DNA from: Rhodobacter sp.
GTDB lineage: Bacteria; Pseudomonadota; Alphaproteobacteria; Rhodobacterales; Rhodobacteraceae
Reading direction: 5' to 3'
DNA: 64,000 nucleotides
Assembly (NCBI GenBank): GCA_020250175.1
Contig: JADCEN010000011.1
Location: 1-64,000 of the forward strand
Part shown: positions 55,420 to 64,000 of the stretch, piece by piece
Position numbering within the stretch: position 1 is the first letter of the stretch
Layout of the letters: every line of letters begins with the position of its first letter
Made by a program: the position numbers and the translations under genes
Notes under the pieces: model-generated
What the model was told of the DNA's origin: nothing
Databases searched by the model: none
Seen by the model: the letters and a program-made list of their open reading frames with translations, nothing else

Positions 55420-56649
55420 TCAGCGGCGGCAAAGGCTGAACCGGGCCACAAGTTCGACATGCGCCGCCCAGCGGAACTGATCGACCACCTGCACCCAGTC
55501 CAGCCCATAGCCCGCTTCCGTCAGGATGCGCGCGTCGCGTGCAAAGGTGACGGGATTGCACGACACCGCCGCAATCACCGGAACGCGCGACCGGGCCAGC
55601 GTTGCGGCCAGGGCTTCGGCCCCGGCGCGCGGCGGATCGATCACCACGGCATCAAAGCCCTTGAACTCGTCCGGCTCCAGCGGACGCCGGAACAGGTCGC
55701 GGGTCTCTGTTGTCACACGACGCAGCCCTTGCGCCTGACGCCAGCCCCGGTCCAGGGCCGCAAGCATCGCCGCATTGTTTTCCACCGCATGAACTTCGGC
55801 AAACTCGGCAAGCGGCAGGCTGAAAGTGCCGCAACCGGCAAAAAGATCCGCCACGCGGCGCGCGGGGCCGATGGCCTCTTTCACCGCAGCCAGCAGGGCT
55901 GCCTCACCCTCGGCCGTGGCCTGCAAAAAGGCGCCGGGCGGCGGCGCGACAAGGGCCTTGCCGAAGCGCTGGACGGGCATCGTGCGCAGCGCGATCACCT
56001 CGGCATCCCAGGTCAGCCGGGCGATAGCAAAGGTTTCGGCCACGCGCGCCAATACCAGGCGCAACCCGGCATCCAGCGGCTTGCCGCCCGCAACCGCAAC
56101 ATCGGGGCCGCCCAGGCTGTGCGTGACGGTCAGCGACAGTTCGGCGCTGCGCGACCCGCCGGTGACAACCAGCGCCTCCAGCGCCGGAAAGGCCGCCAGA
56201 AGGGCCGGATGAAGCAACTGACAATCCGTAATGGCCACCAGGGTTTCCGACGCCCGCGCGTGAAACCCGATCAGCGCGCCCCCCTTGGTACGGCGCGCGG
56301 CCAGCGTTGCGCGGCGACGCGACCGGGGCGGCGATGTCTGGATGGGGCGAAGCAGCGCGTCGAGCCCCTGCCCCGCCAGCGCTCCCGCAACGATGCCCAG
56401 CTTCCAGTCGGCCACCAGGGGGTCTGCCGCATGTTGCATCAGACAGCCGCCGCAGGTGCGGGCGTGGGGGCAGGGTGGGCGGATCCGGTTCGGCGACGGG
56501 CAAAGGATGCGGGTATTCAGCAACCGGTCACCGGCCAGATCGCCTTCGACCACCTCTCCCGGCAGCATCTGTGGCACGAACACCGGGCCTTCCGGACCCT
56601 GCGCTATACCATCGCCACGATGGCCAAGCCGCCCGACAGTCAGGATCAC
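55420..56649 (-). CDS. 23S rRNA (uracil-5-)-methyltransferase, RlmD/RumA-like
   Basis: A 409-residue class I methyltransferase. The N-terminal TRAM-like part (V-G-R-L-G-H-R-G-D-G) is followed by the iron-sulfur cysteines C-P-H-A-R-T-C-G-G-C, then the SAM motif D-L-F-A-G-C-G-T-F-S-L-P, catalytic D-P-P-R-A-G and the nucleophile C in S-C-N-P-V-T-F-A-R-D. Whether it modifies U1939 or another uridine cannot be told here. It overlaps the upstream ABC gene by four bases. Confidence 0.9.
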   Translation of the reverse strand: MILTVGRLGHRGDGIAQGPEGPVFVPQMLPGEVVEGDLAGDRLLNTRILCPSPNRIRPPCPHARTCGGCLMQHAADPLVADWKLGIVAGALAGQGLDALLRPIQTSPPRSRRRATLAARRTKGGALIGFHARASETLVAITDCQLLHPALLAAFPALEALVVTGGSRSAELSLTVTHSLGGPDVAVAGGKPLDAGLRLVLARVAETFAIARLTWDAEVIALRTMPVQRFGKALVAPPPGAFLQATAEGEAALLAAVKEAIGPARRVADLFAGCGTFSLPLAEFAEVHAVENNAAMLAALDRGWRQAQGLRRVTTETRDLFRRPLEPDEFKGFDAVVIDPPRAGAEALAATLARSRVPVIAAVSCNPVTFARDARILTEAGYGLDWVQVVDQFRWAAHVELVARFSLCRR

Positions 56650-58496
56650 TCGGCGGCTTCCTTTTGATCCACCCCGATGAAGCCGCCGGACTGGCGGCTC
56701 CAGTAGCGCGCATAAAGACCGCCGCTTGCCAGCAGGTCTTCATGCGTGCCTTGTTCAACGATGCGCCCGTCGTCCATCACGATGATGCGGTCCATCGCGG
56801 ATATGGTGGACAGCCGGTGGGCAATGGCCAGCACCGTCTTGCCCTGCATCACGCGGCCCAGCGCCTGCTGGATGCTGGCCTCGACTTCGGAATCCAGGGC
56901 ACTCGTCGCTTCATCCAGCACAAGGATCGGCGCATCCTTCAGGAAAGCGCGGGCCAGGGCGATGCGCTGGCGCTGCCCGCCGGACAGTTTCACGCCCCGT
57001 TCGCCGAGATAGGCGTCATAGCCCTTGCGCCCGTTGTGATCGACCATCTGCAGGATGAAGTCATGCGCCTCGGCCGCCTTCGCCGCCGCGATCAACTCTT
57101 CCTCTGTCGCGTCCGGGCGACCGTAGAGGATATTGTCGCGGGCAGAGCGGTTGAACATCGCGGTTTCCTGCGTGACCATGCCGATCTGCCGCCGCAGGCT
57201 TTCCTGCGTGATGTGCCGAACATCCTGACCTTCGACCAGAATCTGGCCCGTTTCGGTATCGTAAAGCCGCAGAAGCAGCGACACGAGCGAGGATTTCCCG
57301 GCACCCGAGGCACCGACGATGCCGATCTTCTCGCCCGCCGCGATTTTCAGGTGGATGTTCTGCACCCCGCCGCGCTTGCGGCCATAGGCGAAAGATGCGT
57401 TCTGGAATTCGATCCGCCCAGTGATGCGGGGCAGTTCCACCGCATCCGGCTCATCCGCCAGCGTATGCGGCACGGCCAGGGTGCGCATGCCGTCTTCCAC
57501 CTCGCCCACGCTGGTGTAGATGGATATCAGCGTAAAACTGACCCAGCCTGACATCTGCGCGATCCGCATGGCAATTGCGCCCGCAGCGGCAATGGCCCCC
57601 GCCGTGGCATTGCCCTGCTGCCAAAGCAGGAGCGTTCCGCCAATCAAGAGCACCGGAAGAACCCCGGCCAGCGTCATCAGTGCATAGCGGAACCATGTGG
57701 AAATGACGCCAAACTCCAGCGAGCGGTCGCGGAACGCGTCCATTGCCTTCAAGGCAACGCGGTCTTCAAACGCGGCATGGGCAAACAGCTTGACCGTTTT
57801 GATATTGGTGATCGTATCCACAACCTGGCCGGTTACCATCGCGCGGGACGCTGCACGCGCTTCCGAATTTTCGCGCACGCGCGGCAGAAAAAAGGCGATC
57901 AGGCCGACATAGGCCACCAGCCATACCGCCAGCGCAACCGCGATCCAGACATCAATGACCAGCAGGAAGATGACCGACCCGATGATGGATGACAGCGTGA
58001 AAGCCACCGTATTGATCATTTCCGTCAGCGCATCGGTAACGGCCCGGGCGACCTGCATCTGTTTCTGCGCGATGCGGCCCGCGAAATCATTGTCGAAATA
58101 GGTCACCGCTTGCCCCAGCGTCCAGCGGTGCAGGCGGCTCAGGACCAAGGGCATGACATTCGGGCCGATGATGATCGAGGTTGAAGCGGCGGATACGCCA
58201 AAGGCCAGCGGTCGCAGCACAAGGTAGAACACCAGAAAGATGATCAGCAGGCCGGCATGATCGGCGAAGAACCGCACGGGCTCGCTTGCCACCGCCGCGT
58301 CGATGATCCAGCCCAGGATCAGCGCCGACACCACTTCGGTCGCACCGGCCACCGATGAAATGGCAGCAGCCACCCACAGCATCGGCCACGACCCCGAAAG
58401 GCACCATCGGACGAACGCCATCAGCGTCTGCGGCGGCGGCCCTTCGGCGGGGTCAAAGGGGCGGATCAGCCCGCCCAGCTTCATCAGCGCACTCAT
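56646..58496 (-). CDS. ABC exporter half-transporter, second of pair
   Basis: A 616-residue membrane-ATPase fusion. Six membrane helices lie in about residues 30-330, then the ATPase domain with Walker A G-A-S-G-A-G-K-S-S, signature L-S-G-G-Q-R-Q-R and Walker B I-L-V-L-D-E-A-T-S-A-L-D, all canonical. The family is the multidrug/lipid exporter type. It overlaps its paralogue by four bases, suggesting a heterodimer. Substrate unknown. Confidence 0.9.
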   Translation of the reverse strand: MSALMKLGGLIRPFDPAEGPPPQTLMAFVRWCLSGSWPMLWVAAAISSVAGATEVVSALILGWIIDAAVASEPVRFFADHAGLLIIFLVFYLVLRPLAFGVSAASTSIIIGPNVMPLVLSRLHRWTLGQAVTYFDNDFAGRIAQKQMQVARAVTDALTEMINTVAFTLSSIIGSVIFLLVIDVWIAVALAVWLVAYVGLIAFFLPRVRENSEARAASRAMVTGQVVDTITNIKTVKLFAHAAFEDRVALKAMDAFRDRSLEFGVISTWFRYALMTLAGVLPVLLIGGTLLLWQQGNATAGAIAAAGAIAMRIAQMSGWVSFTLISIYTSVGEVEDGMRTLAVPHTLADEPDAVELPRITGRIEFQNASFAYGRKRGGVQNIHLKIAAGEKIGIVGASGAGKSSLVSLLLRLYDTETGQILVEGQDVRHITQESLRRQIGMVTQETAMFNRSARDNILYGRPDATEEELIAAAKAAEAHDFILQMVDHNGRKGYDAYLGERGVKLSGGQRQRIALARAFLKDAPILVLDEATSALDSEVEASIQQALGRVMQGKTVLAIAHRLSTISAMDRIIVMDDGRIVEQGTHEDLLASGGLYARYWSRQSGGFIGVDQKEAAE

Positions 58497-60337
58497 TCTG
58501 CGGCGTCCTCGATGCCGATGAACCCGCCGGACTGGCGTGCCCAGAACCGGGCATACAGCCCGCCCCGCGCCAGAAGGTCCGAATGGCTGCCCTGTTCTTC
58601 GATCCGGCCATCTTCCAGCACAATGATCCGGTCCATTGCGGCGATGGTGGACAGGCGGTGGGCAATGGCGATCACCGTTTTGCCCTTCATCACGCCATAG
58701 AGCGTGTCCTGAATTGCCGCCTCAACCTCGCTGTCCAGCGCGCTGGTCGCCTCGTCGAGGATCAGGATCGGCGCATCTTTCAGGATGACGCGCGCCAGCG
58801 CCACGCGCTGCCGCTGGCCGCCGGACAGCTTGACGCCACGTTCGCCGACATGGGCATCATAGCCCTGCCGTCCTTCCGGGTCTTCCAGCGTCAGGATGAA
58901 CTCATGCGCTTCGGCGCGCTGTGCCGCCGCGATCATCTCGGCCTCTGACGCTTCGGGGCGGCCGTACAGGATGTTGTCCCGCACCGACCGGTGCAAAAGC
59001 GACGAATCCTGCTGCACCATGCCGATCTGGCGGCGCAGGCTTTCCTGCGTGACGCCCGCAATATCCTGACCATCGATCAGGATCTGCCCGCCTTCGGTAT
59101 CGTAAAAGCGCAGCATCAGCTTGACGAGCGTGGATTTACCGGCACCCGACCGGCCGATCAGCCCGATCTTTTCGCCCGGCGCAACAACAAGGCTGACGTC
59201 CTGCAGCCCGCCAAAGCCGCGCCCGTAATGGTGCGCGACGTTGCGCAACTCGATCCGCCCCGCACCGAAGGCCAGGGCAGGGGCATCCGGGCGATCCACC
59301 AGGGCAATGGGCTGCGCGATGGTTTCCATCCCTTCGGCCACCACGCCCAGCGCCTGCACCAGTGATGTGGTGGCCCACATGATCCAATAGGTCATGCTGT
59401 TCAGCCGCAGCACCAGCGCGCAGGTTGCCGCAACCGTACCGACCGAAGCCTGCCCGTTGTACCACAGAACAATCGCCCAGCCGGTGACAGAAACGATCAG
59501 CGCCGCGTTCAGCAGCGACAGCGCCAAGTCCATCTTCGTCACGATCCGCATTTCGGACATGAAGGTGGACCGCGCATGTTCGATCGCCTCTTTGGCGTAG
59601 GCCACCTCTTTGTCGTGATGGGCGAAAAGCTTAACCGAATGAATGTTGGCATAGGCATCGACAACGCGGCCCGTCACCGCCGAGCGTGCATCGGAGGATG
59701 CCTTGGATGCCGGGCCGGCCCGCCGCAGGGTCCAGCGCACAAGGGCCGCATAAAGCGCGAACCAGACCAGCAGCGGCAGCATCAGGCGTGCGTCGGCCTC
59801 GGCCAGCATGATGGCCGCGCCGATGAAGGTGACAACGGCAAAGGCCACGGCATCGAATGTCTGGAACACCGCATCCCCTGCGGCGGGCGGCGTCTGCATG
59901 ATCCGGTTGGCGATGCGCCCGGCAAAATCGCCTTCAAACCAGCCAACCGGCTGGCGCAGCACATGGCGGTGCGCCCGCCAGCGGATCATCGTGCCGAAAT
60001 TCGGCAGGATGGTGTTGTGCAGCAGCGCCACATCGATCACCGCTACGACCGGACGCAGCACCAGTACCGCCAGCGCCACCAGGATGATCTCGGTGCCATA
60101 GCTGGCCCAGACATCTGCGGGCCTGTCCTGCCCCAGCAGATCGACCAGGCGGCCCACATACCAGATCAGGGCCACGTCGCTGGCGGCGACGATGACAGAC
60201 AGCAGCCCCGTCACGGCAAAAACCGCCCGGAATGGGCGGCAGAACTGGGCAAGGAATGGCCAAAGCCGCCGGGGCGGCGTGTCGGCCTCCTCATAGGCGA
60301 GGTAGGGATCGACGAGGCCCTCAAAAAATCGGAACAT
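58493..60337 (-). CDS. ABC exporter half-transporter, first of pair
   Basis: A 614-residue paralogue of the following gene. Membrane domain about 30-330; Walker A G-R-S-G-A-G-K-S-T, signature L-S-G-G-Q-R-Q-R, Walker B I-L-I-L-D-E-A-T-S-A-L-D. Both nucleotide sites of a heterodimer would thus be catalytic. The start M-F-R-F-F-E-G-L-V-D-P-Y is the conserved N-terminus, but it is preceded by a pyrimidine tract (CTTTCCTCCCCC) and has no Shine-Dalgarno sequence. It lies 71 bases after cca. Confidence 0.88.
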   Translation of the reverse strand: MFRFFEGLVDPYLAYEEADTPPRRLWPFLAQFCRPFRAVFAVTGLLSVIVAASDVALIWYVGRLVDLLGQDRPADVWASYGTEIILVALAVLVLRPVVAVIDVALLHNTILPNFGTMIRWRAHRHVLRQPVGWFEGDFAGRIANRIMQTPPAAGDAVFQTFDAVAFAVVTFIGAAIMLAEADARLMLPLLVWFALYAALVRWTLRRAGPASKASSDARSAVTGRVVDAYANIHSVKLFAHHDKEVAYAKEAIEHARSTFMSEMRIVTKMDLALSLLNAALIVSVTGWAIVLWYNGQASVGTVAATCALVLRLNSMTYWIMWATTSLVQALGVVAEGMETIAQPIALVDRPDAPALAFGAGRIELRNVAHHYGRGFGGLQDVSLVVAPGEKIGLIGRSGAGKSTLVKLMLRFYDTEGGQILIDGQDIAGVTQESLRRQIGMVQQDSSLLHRSVRDNILYGRPEASEAEMIAAAQRAEAHEFILTLEDPEGRQGYDAHVGERGVKLSGGQRQRVALARVILKDAPILILDEATSALDSEVEAAIQDTLYGVMKGKTVIAIAHRLSTIAAMDRIIVLEDGRIEEQGSHSDLLARGGLYARFWARQSGGFIGIEDAAE

Positions 60338-60408
60338 GGGGGAGGAAAGCCTATCAGCGGTACTGGGTGGGTATAGCGCCAATCTGCGGAAATGAAAACC
60401 GATGAGGA

Positions 60409-61551
60409 TCAGCGCAGCAGGTCTTCGCGGCTCAGGCGGAACCCGGATGCGATCCAGCGCGCTTCCAGCGCGGCCAGCCTTTCGCCCAATGCCGCGCCGG
60501 ACAGGTGCGGCATCAGATCGGCGGCGGTGACAGGACAGCGCGCGGCGGCCCCTTGGGCAATATCCTTTTCCCAACCTTCCAGGGGTGCTGCCCCGCGCAG
60601 GGCGGCACGCCCAAGCACCACATTTGCAGCCCTGTCCGGCCCATACCGGTGCCCAAGGGCTGCGGGCGTCTCCATCGACGACAGGCCGGATCGCAGACTG
60701 TTCAGGGTTCTTGCCTCGGCCCGGCTGAGGCGCAGGCGTTCCGCCGGATCCTCGCCGCCCAGAACCGCAAGACGCCGCAGCCAGTCGGGGCTGCGGCCCG
60801 CCTCAAGATGCACGAGAGCTGGCAGCGCCCGCGCATCGGCGCCCGGCAGCACATGCCCCAGAAGCCCGGCCTGCGCCATGGCCGCAACCGCCGGGGCCGG
60901 ATCGCGCGCCGACAGCAGCTTTCGGATTTCGGCCCCCACCCTTTCGCGCGACAGCCTGTCCAGCCCGGCGGCATGGGCGGCACAGGCCGCAAGCGCTTCG
61001 GCATCCAGGCCCGCAGCCGGATCACCGTACCAGGCGTGGAAGCGGAAAAAACGCAGGATGCGAAGATAATCCTCGGTGATGCGCGCCCCGGCATCGCCGA
61101 CAAAGCGCAGGCGGCGCGCCACCAGATCGGGCAGGGCATTCAACGGATCAATGACATCGCCTTCCGGGGTTGCGTACAGCGCATTCATGGTAAAGTCCCG
61201 CCGGGCCGCATCCTCTTCCACACGGGTGGAAAACGCGACCCTGGCATGACGGCCGAATGTCACGACATCCTTGCGAAAGGTCGTCACTTCATGGGGAATC
61301 CCGTCTGCGACAACCGTCAGGGTGCCATGCTCCAGCCCGGTCGGCACGGCCTTTAACCCGGATGCTTCGACAAGCCGGATCACGGTTGCAGGTTCGGCAT
61401 CGGTTGCAATATCAACATCCGCCACCGCTTCGCCCAGAAGCGCGTTTCGCACGCAGCCGCCCACCAGCAGGGCGCGGTACCCCGCCTTGGTCAGCACGGC
61501 ACAGACGGCCTGTGTCTGTGGCCGCGTCAGCCAGTCACCCGTCACCCGCAT
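60409..61551 (-). CDS. cca: CCA tRNA nucleotidyltransferase/poly(A) polymerase family
   Basis: A 380-residue class II nucleotidyltransferase. The N-terminal motif L-V-G-G-C-V-R-N-A-L-L-G and the metal-binding D-V-D-I-A-T are visible, followed by R-R-D-F-T-M-N-A and the E-D-Y-L-R-I-L-R-F-F-R-F motif. It probably adds or repairs the tRNA 3' CCA end; a poly(A) polymerase role cannot be excluded by eye. Its start overlaps the end of the CoA pyrophosphatase gene by 10 bases. Confidence 0.92.
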   Translation of the reverse strand: MRVTGDWLTRPQTQAVCAVLTKAGYRALLVGGCVRNALLGEAVADVDIATDAEPATVIRLVEASGLKAVPTGLEHGTLTVVADGIPHEVTTFRKDVVTFGRHARVAFSTRVEEDAARRDFTMNALYATPEGDVIDPLNALPDLVARRLRFVGDAGARITEDYLRILRFFRFHAWYGDPAAGLDAEALAACAAHAAGLDRLSRERVGAEIRKLLSARDPAPAVAAMAQAGLLGHVLPGADARALPALVHLEAGRSPDWLRRLAVLGGEDPAERLRLSRAEARTLNSLRSGLSSMETPAALGHRYGPDRAANVVLGRAALRGAAPLEGWEKDIAQGAAARCPVTAADLMPHLSGAALGERLAALEARWIASGFRLSREDLLR

Positions 61552-62165
61552 GAGGACAGCCTGTCTGCCAGACCACGCAGAATCCGGGCCGTGGCACCCC
61601 AGATGTAATAGGGGCCGTAGGGCACGGCATAGTACCGCCGCCAGTCCCCGCGCCAGCGGCGGCGTTCAATGGTGAAGTTTTCCGGGGCGGTCACATGGGC
61701 CAGGGGCACGGCAAACACCTCGTCCACCTCACCCGCCTCGGGCAGGGGGGTGAAATCGCCGGGAACGATGCCAAGCACGGGCGTCACCAAAAACCCGGTA
61801 ACGGTTTCATGCTGTGGCAATGTGCCCAGAACGGTGACACGGTCTTGCGGCAGACCGATCTCTTCGCGGCTTTCCCTCAGGGCAGCCGCGACAGGCCCCC
61901 CGTCGCCAGGCTCCACCTTGCCGCCGGGAAAGGCAATCTGACCGGGGTGATGTTTCAGGCGCGATGAGCGCTTCGTCAGGATCAGATCGGCCCCCGTCGG
62001 GCCGCACCGGACAGCGATCAGCACCCCGGCAGGCCGCAGCACACGATCGGGCGGCAGCCGCAGTTCCGGGTTCAGGTCGAAATCGGACGACCCGCGCAGG
62101 GGCAGTGCCAGCGCCCGCGACAGGATGCCGGGGTCAATCACGCGCACCCGCAGCCTCTTGGGCAT
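61542..62165 (-). CDS. CoA pyrophosphatase (Nudix, NudL-like)
   Basis: A 207-residue Nudix hydrolase (from the ATG at 62165). H-P-G-Q-I-A-F-P-G-G-K precedes the Nudix box (E-P-G-D-G...R-E-S-R-E-E-I-G-L), matching the CoA-specific UPF0035 type. An in-frame GTG at 62204 would lengthen it by 13 residues; neither start has a clear ribosome binding site. It overlaps hslO upstream and cca downstream, so it is within one transcript. Confidence 0.87.
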   Translation of the reverse strand: MPKRLRVRVIDPGILSRALALPLRGSSDFDLNPELRLPPDRVLRPAGVLIAVRCGPTGADLILTKRSSRLKHHPGQIAFPGGKVEPGDGGPVAAALRESREEIGLPQDRVTVLGTLPQHETVTGFLVTPVLGIVPGDFTPLPEAGEVDEVFAVPLAHVTAPENFTIERRRWRGDWRRYYAVPYGPYYIWGATARILRGLADRLSSCG

Positions 62166-63129
62166 CGCGGCCAAGCGTTCGGGGGTCAAACTCGTAATGG
62201 GCACCGCAGAACTGGCAATCGGCGGTAAGCACGCCGTCGTCCGTCGTCATCTGGCCGATGTCCTGCGCCGAATAGATCGACAGGGACCGGCGCACCTTTT
62301 CCGCCGAACAGGAACAGCCGAACCGCACAGGCTGCGGATCGAACACGCGCGGTCCTTCCTCATGAAACAGGCGCACCAGCAGATCGGTTGGCTGCACCGT
62401 CGGGCCGATCAGTTCCAGATCCTCGACCGTATCAAGCAGCAGGTTTGCCCGCGTCCAGTTTTCGCCTTCTGCCCCGCCCAGAAGATCGCGATGAGACAGC
62501 AGCCCGCCTTCGCCCGATCCCGCGTCTGCCGCAGCCTCCAGCGAGGATTTGGGCATATGTTGCAGCATCACGCCGCCGGCGCGCCAATGCGGCCGGGTGC
62601 CGGGCGTCTGGGACCGGCCGCAGGTGATGGCAAAGCGGGTGGGCAGCTGCTCGGACTGGGCAAAATAGGTCTCTGCACAGGCGGAAAGGGACCCGCCGAC
62701 CAGGGGTGTGATACCCTGATAGGGAACCATGCCTTCCCCCTGATCGATCAGGATGACGAAGTATCCCTCGCCGATCAGGCTGAAAGGATCACCCGTTTCG
62801 ATCCTGTCCCGGTCGAATCCGGCATAGGCCCTGATGCGCGCCGCCTGCCCGTCTTCGGTCGGGCCATAGTAATCTGTGGCGATCATCTTGACCGGTCCGG
62901 TGCCGCGCACCTGAATCGACAGCCGCCAGCGCAGCTTGATCGTCTGCCCGATCAGCGCGGTCAGCAGCGACGCTTCGGCGACAAGCGCCTCGATCTGGGG
63001 CGGATAGGCGTGTTGCGACAGCACCCGGTCCAGCACCCCGTCCAGCCGCGCGACGCGGCCACGGATATCAGACCGGTCAAGCTGAAACGGCAGGACGGTA
63101 TCGTCCCAGGCGAGTTGTGGTCCAAGCAT
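62134..63129 (-). CDS. hslO: redox-regulated chaperone Hsp33
   Basis: A 331-residue holdase activated by oxidation. The C-terminal zinc switch is present as C-S-C (F-G-C-S-C) and C-Q-F-C. The N-terminal core (D-D-T-V-L-P-F-Q-L and A-L-I-G-Q-T-I-K-L) is conserved. The ATG at 63129 follows AAGGAAA; a frame reaching 63189 lacks a site. It is first in a compact minus-strand series with the CoA pyrophosphatase, cca, two ABC genes and the rRNA methyltransferase. Divergent from a Nudix gene. Confidence 0.93.
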   Translation of the reverse strand: MLGPQLAWDDTVLPFQLDRSDIRGRVARLDGVLDRVLSQHAYPPQIEALVAEASLLTALIGQTIKLRWRLSIQVRGTGPVKMIATDYYGPTEDGQAARIRAYAGFDRDRIETGDPFSLIGEGYFVILIDQGEGMVPYQGITPLVGGSLSACAETYFAQSEQLPTRFAITCGRSQTPGTRPHWRAGGVMLQHMPKSSLEAAADAGSGEGGLLSHRDLLGGAEGENWTRANLLLDTVEDLELIGPTVQPTDLLVRLFHEEGPRVFDPQPVRFGCSCSAEKVRRSLSIYSAQDIGQMTTDDGVLTADCQFCGAHYEFDPRTLGRDAQEAAGARD

Positions 63130-63206
63130 CGGGGGTTTCCTTGCCGCGTCAGCCTTGGCATACCGCAGCAATACAGGCGCGGCAACCAAAGCACCAAGGG
63201 CGGGCC

Positions 63207-63665
63207 ATGATCAGACGCTATGGAGAGCCGGTGCAACCCGGCCGCCGCTATCGGCGCAGGCCGGGGGTCTATGCGGTGCTGTTGCGGGGCGACAGCATCC
63301 TGACAACCTTTCAGGAGGCCCCGCAGCCCGAATTCCAGTTGCCCGGCGGCGGCATCGATGCGGGCGAACAGCCGGTTGCCGCCCTGCACCGGGAAGTGAT
63401 CGAGGAAACTGGCTGGAAAATCAATGTGATCCGGCGCATCGGGGCGTTCCGGCGCTTTACCTTCATGCCGGAATACGACCTGTGGGCGGAAAAGCTCTGT
63501 ACGGTCTATCTTGCCCGCCCGGTCATGCGCCTTGGCCCGCCAAGCGAGGCGGGCCATACGGCGGTCTGGCTGCCGGTCAAGGAAGCCGTGGCGCGCCTTG
63601 GAAACCCGGGCGACCGGGCGATGCTGGCATCCCTTACTCGCTGGGGCCGCGCCAGTCGAAGATGA
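63207..63665 (+). CDS. Nudix hydrolase
   Basis: A 152-residue hydrolase with the Nudix box G-G-G-I-D-A-G-E-Q...R-E-V-I-E-E-T-G near residues 50-70. The substrate is not evident; similar proteins in alphaproteobacteria are annotated only as Nudix. The ATG at 63207 follows AAGGGCGGG. Its last 32 bases overlap the end of the converging phosphatase gene. Confidence 0.88.
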   Translation: MIRRYGEPVQPGRRYRRRPGVYAVLLRGDSILTTFQEAPQPEFQLPGGGIDAGEQPVAALHREVIEETGWKINVIRRIGAFRRFTFMPEYDLWAEKLCTVYLARPVMRLGPPSEAGHTAVWLPVKEAVARLGNPGDRAMLASLTRWGRASRR

Positions 63666-64000
63666 CACCGGACACGTCATCGCGGAAATCAAGGCCCCCC
63701 GCATGGCGTTGGAGGTCCGACACCAGCGCATCCATCAGGCCCGGGCTGGTCAGGCGGGCGTGTTGCCGCAGGATGCGGGCAAGGCCATCCTCGCCCAGTT
63801 CGATGCCGGTCGGATCGGCGCATTCGGTGATCCCGTCAGACATCAGGAACAGCCTGTCGCCGGGGTGAAGCTGCGCCTCGATCCGGTCATAGCCCGCCGC
63901 GCCGATCAGGCCCACGGGAAGGCCGCCCTCGCCCAGATATTCCACCGCGCCATCCGCCCGCAGGATGGCCGGGTGCGGATGACCTGCCTGCACCAGGGCG
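63634..64000 (-). CDS. C-terminus of a SpoIIE/RsbU-type PP2C phosphatase (partial)
   Basis: The last 120 or so residues of a minus-strand gene cut by the right edge. A-G-H-P-H-P, L-H-P-G-D-R-L-F-L-M-S-D-G-I-T-E-C and D-D-V-S-G-V are PP2C SpoIIE-type metal-site motifs. Such phosphatases usually carry an N-terminal receiver or sensor domain and act on anti-sigma-antagonist proteins; that part is outside the window. An internal Met at 63993 is not taken as the start, because the frame continues to the edge. Confidence 0.85.
   Translation of the reverse strand, partial: ALVQAGHPHPAILRADGAVEYLGEGGLPVGLIGAAGYDRIEAQLHPGDRLFLMSDGITECADPTGIELGEDGLARILRQHARLTSPGLMDALVSDLQRHAGGLDFRDDVSGVIFDWRGPSE

Overview
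The window is a high-GC chromosomal segment of an alphaproteobacterium, most likely Rhodobacterales (Rhodobacteraceae/Paracoccaceae). The evidence is gene content and order: rnd-kdsD-lptC-lptA-lptB-hpf-ptsN, rimP-nusA-ylxR/L7Ae-infB, comF-grxC-nitrilase, an alpha-type ubiG and hemH, an alpha-type heat-shock promoter before dnaK, and one perfect FNR/FnrL box. It is mainly core genome. Accessory material lies at about 0-2.7 kb, 29.3-34.7 kb and 53.5-55.3 kb.

Layout. 0-2.7 kb: the start of a probable IS630-type transposase at the left edge, then a secreted arylsulfatase and an outer-membrane barrel protein read leftwards, with an FNR box upstream. 3.1-7.9 kb: RNase D, Kdo arabinose-5-phosphate isomerase, the LptC/A/B lipopolysaccharide exporter genes, ribosome hibernation factor and PtsN. 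7.9-11.4 kb: galU, kdsB, cysQ and alkB on the minus strand. 11.6-15.6 kb: dnaK-dnaJ, then radC. 16-21.6 kb: secA, a divergent parvulin foldase, argJ and mutT. 21.7-27.1 kb: the rimP-nusA-ylxR-infB operon, with an attenuator-like leader. 27.5-29.3 kb: pip and ubiG, divergent.

29.3-34.7 kb is the most distinctive part. A pore-loop channel-like protein with an altered filter (GKG) sits behind an acyltransferase. Next comes a TetR regulator divergent from a PspA-like protein and a YiaA/B-like membrane protein, with three matching palindromic operators between them. On either side of this module lie an intact aldo/keto reductase and a decayed copy of its 3' end. 33.7-42.3 kb: a xylose operon (binding protein, permease, single-domain ATPase, xylulokinase, xylose isomerase, aldo/keto reductase) facing a ROK repressor across a palindrome-bearing control region. 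42.4-47.8 kb: tamA-tamB.

47.8-53.4 kb: YihY-type membrane protein, MarR regulator, nitrilase, glutaredoxin, ComF, an NDUFAF5-like protein lacking a recognisable SAM loop, ferrochelatase, and a 61-residue membrane protein. 53.5-64 kb: two L,D-transpeptidases around a CAP-domain lipoprotein, then a tightly packed minus-strand series hslO-nudL-cca-ABC-ABC-rlmD-like, a Nudix hydrolase and a truncated SpoIIE-type phosphatase.

Much of the segment serves the cell envelope: Kdo supply and LPS transport, SecA and a foldase, TamAB, peptidoglycan cross-linkers and the PspA-like module. All functions are inferred from protein sequence features read by eye. No database search or alignment was run.
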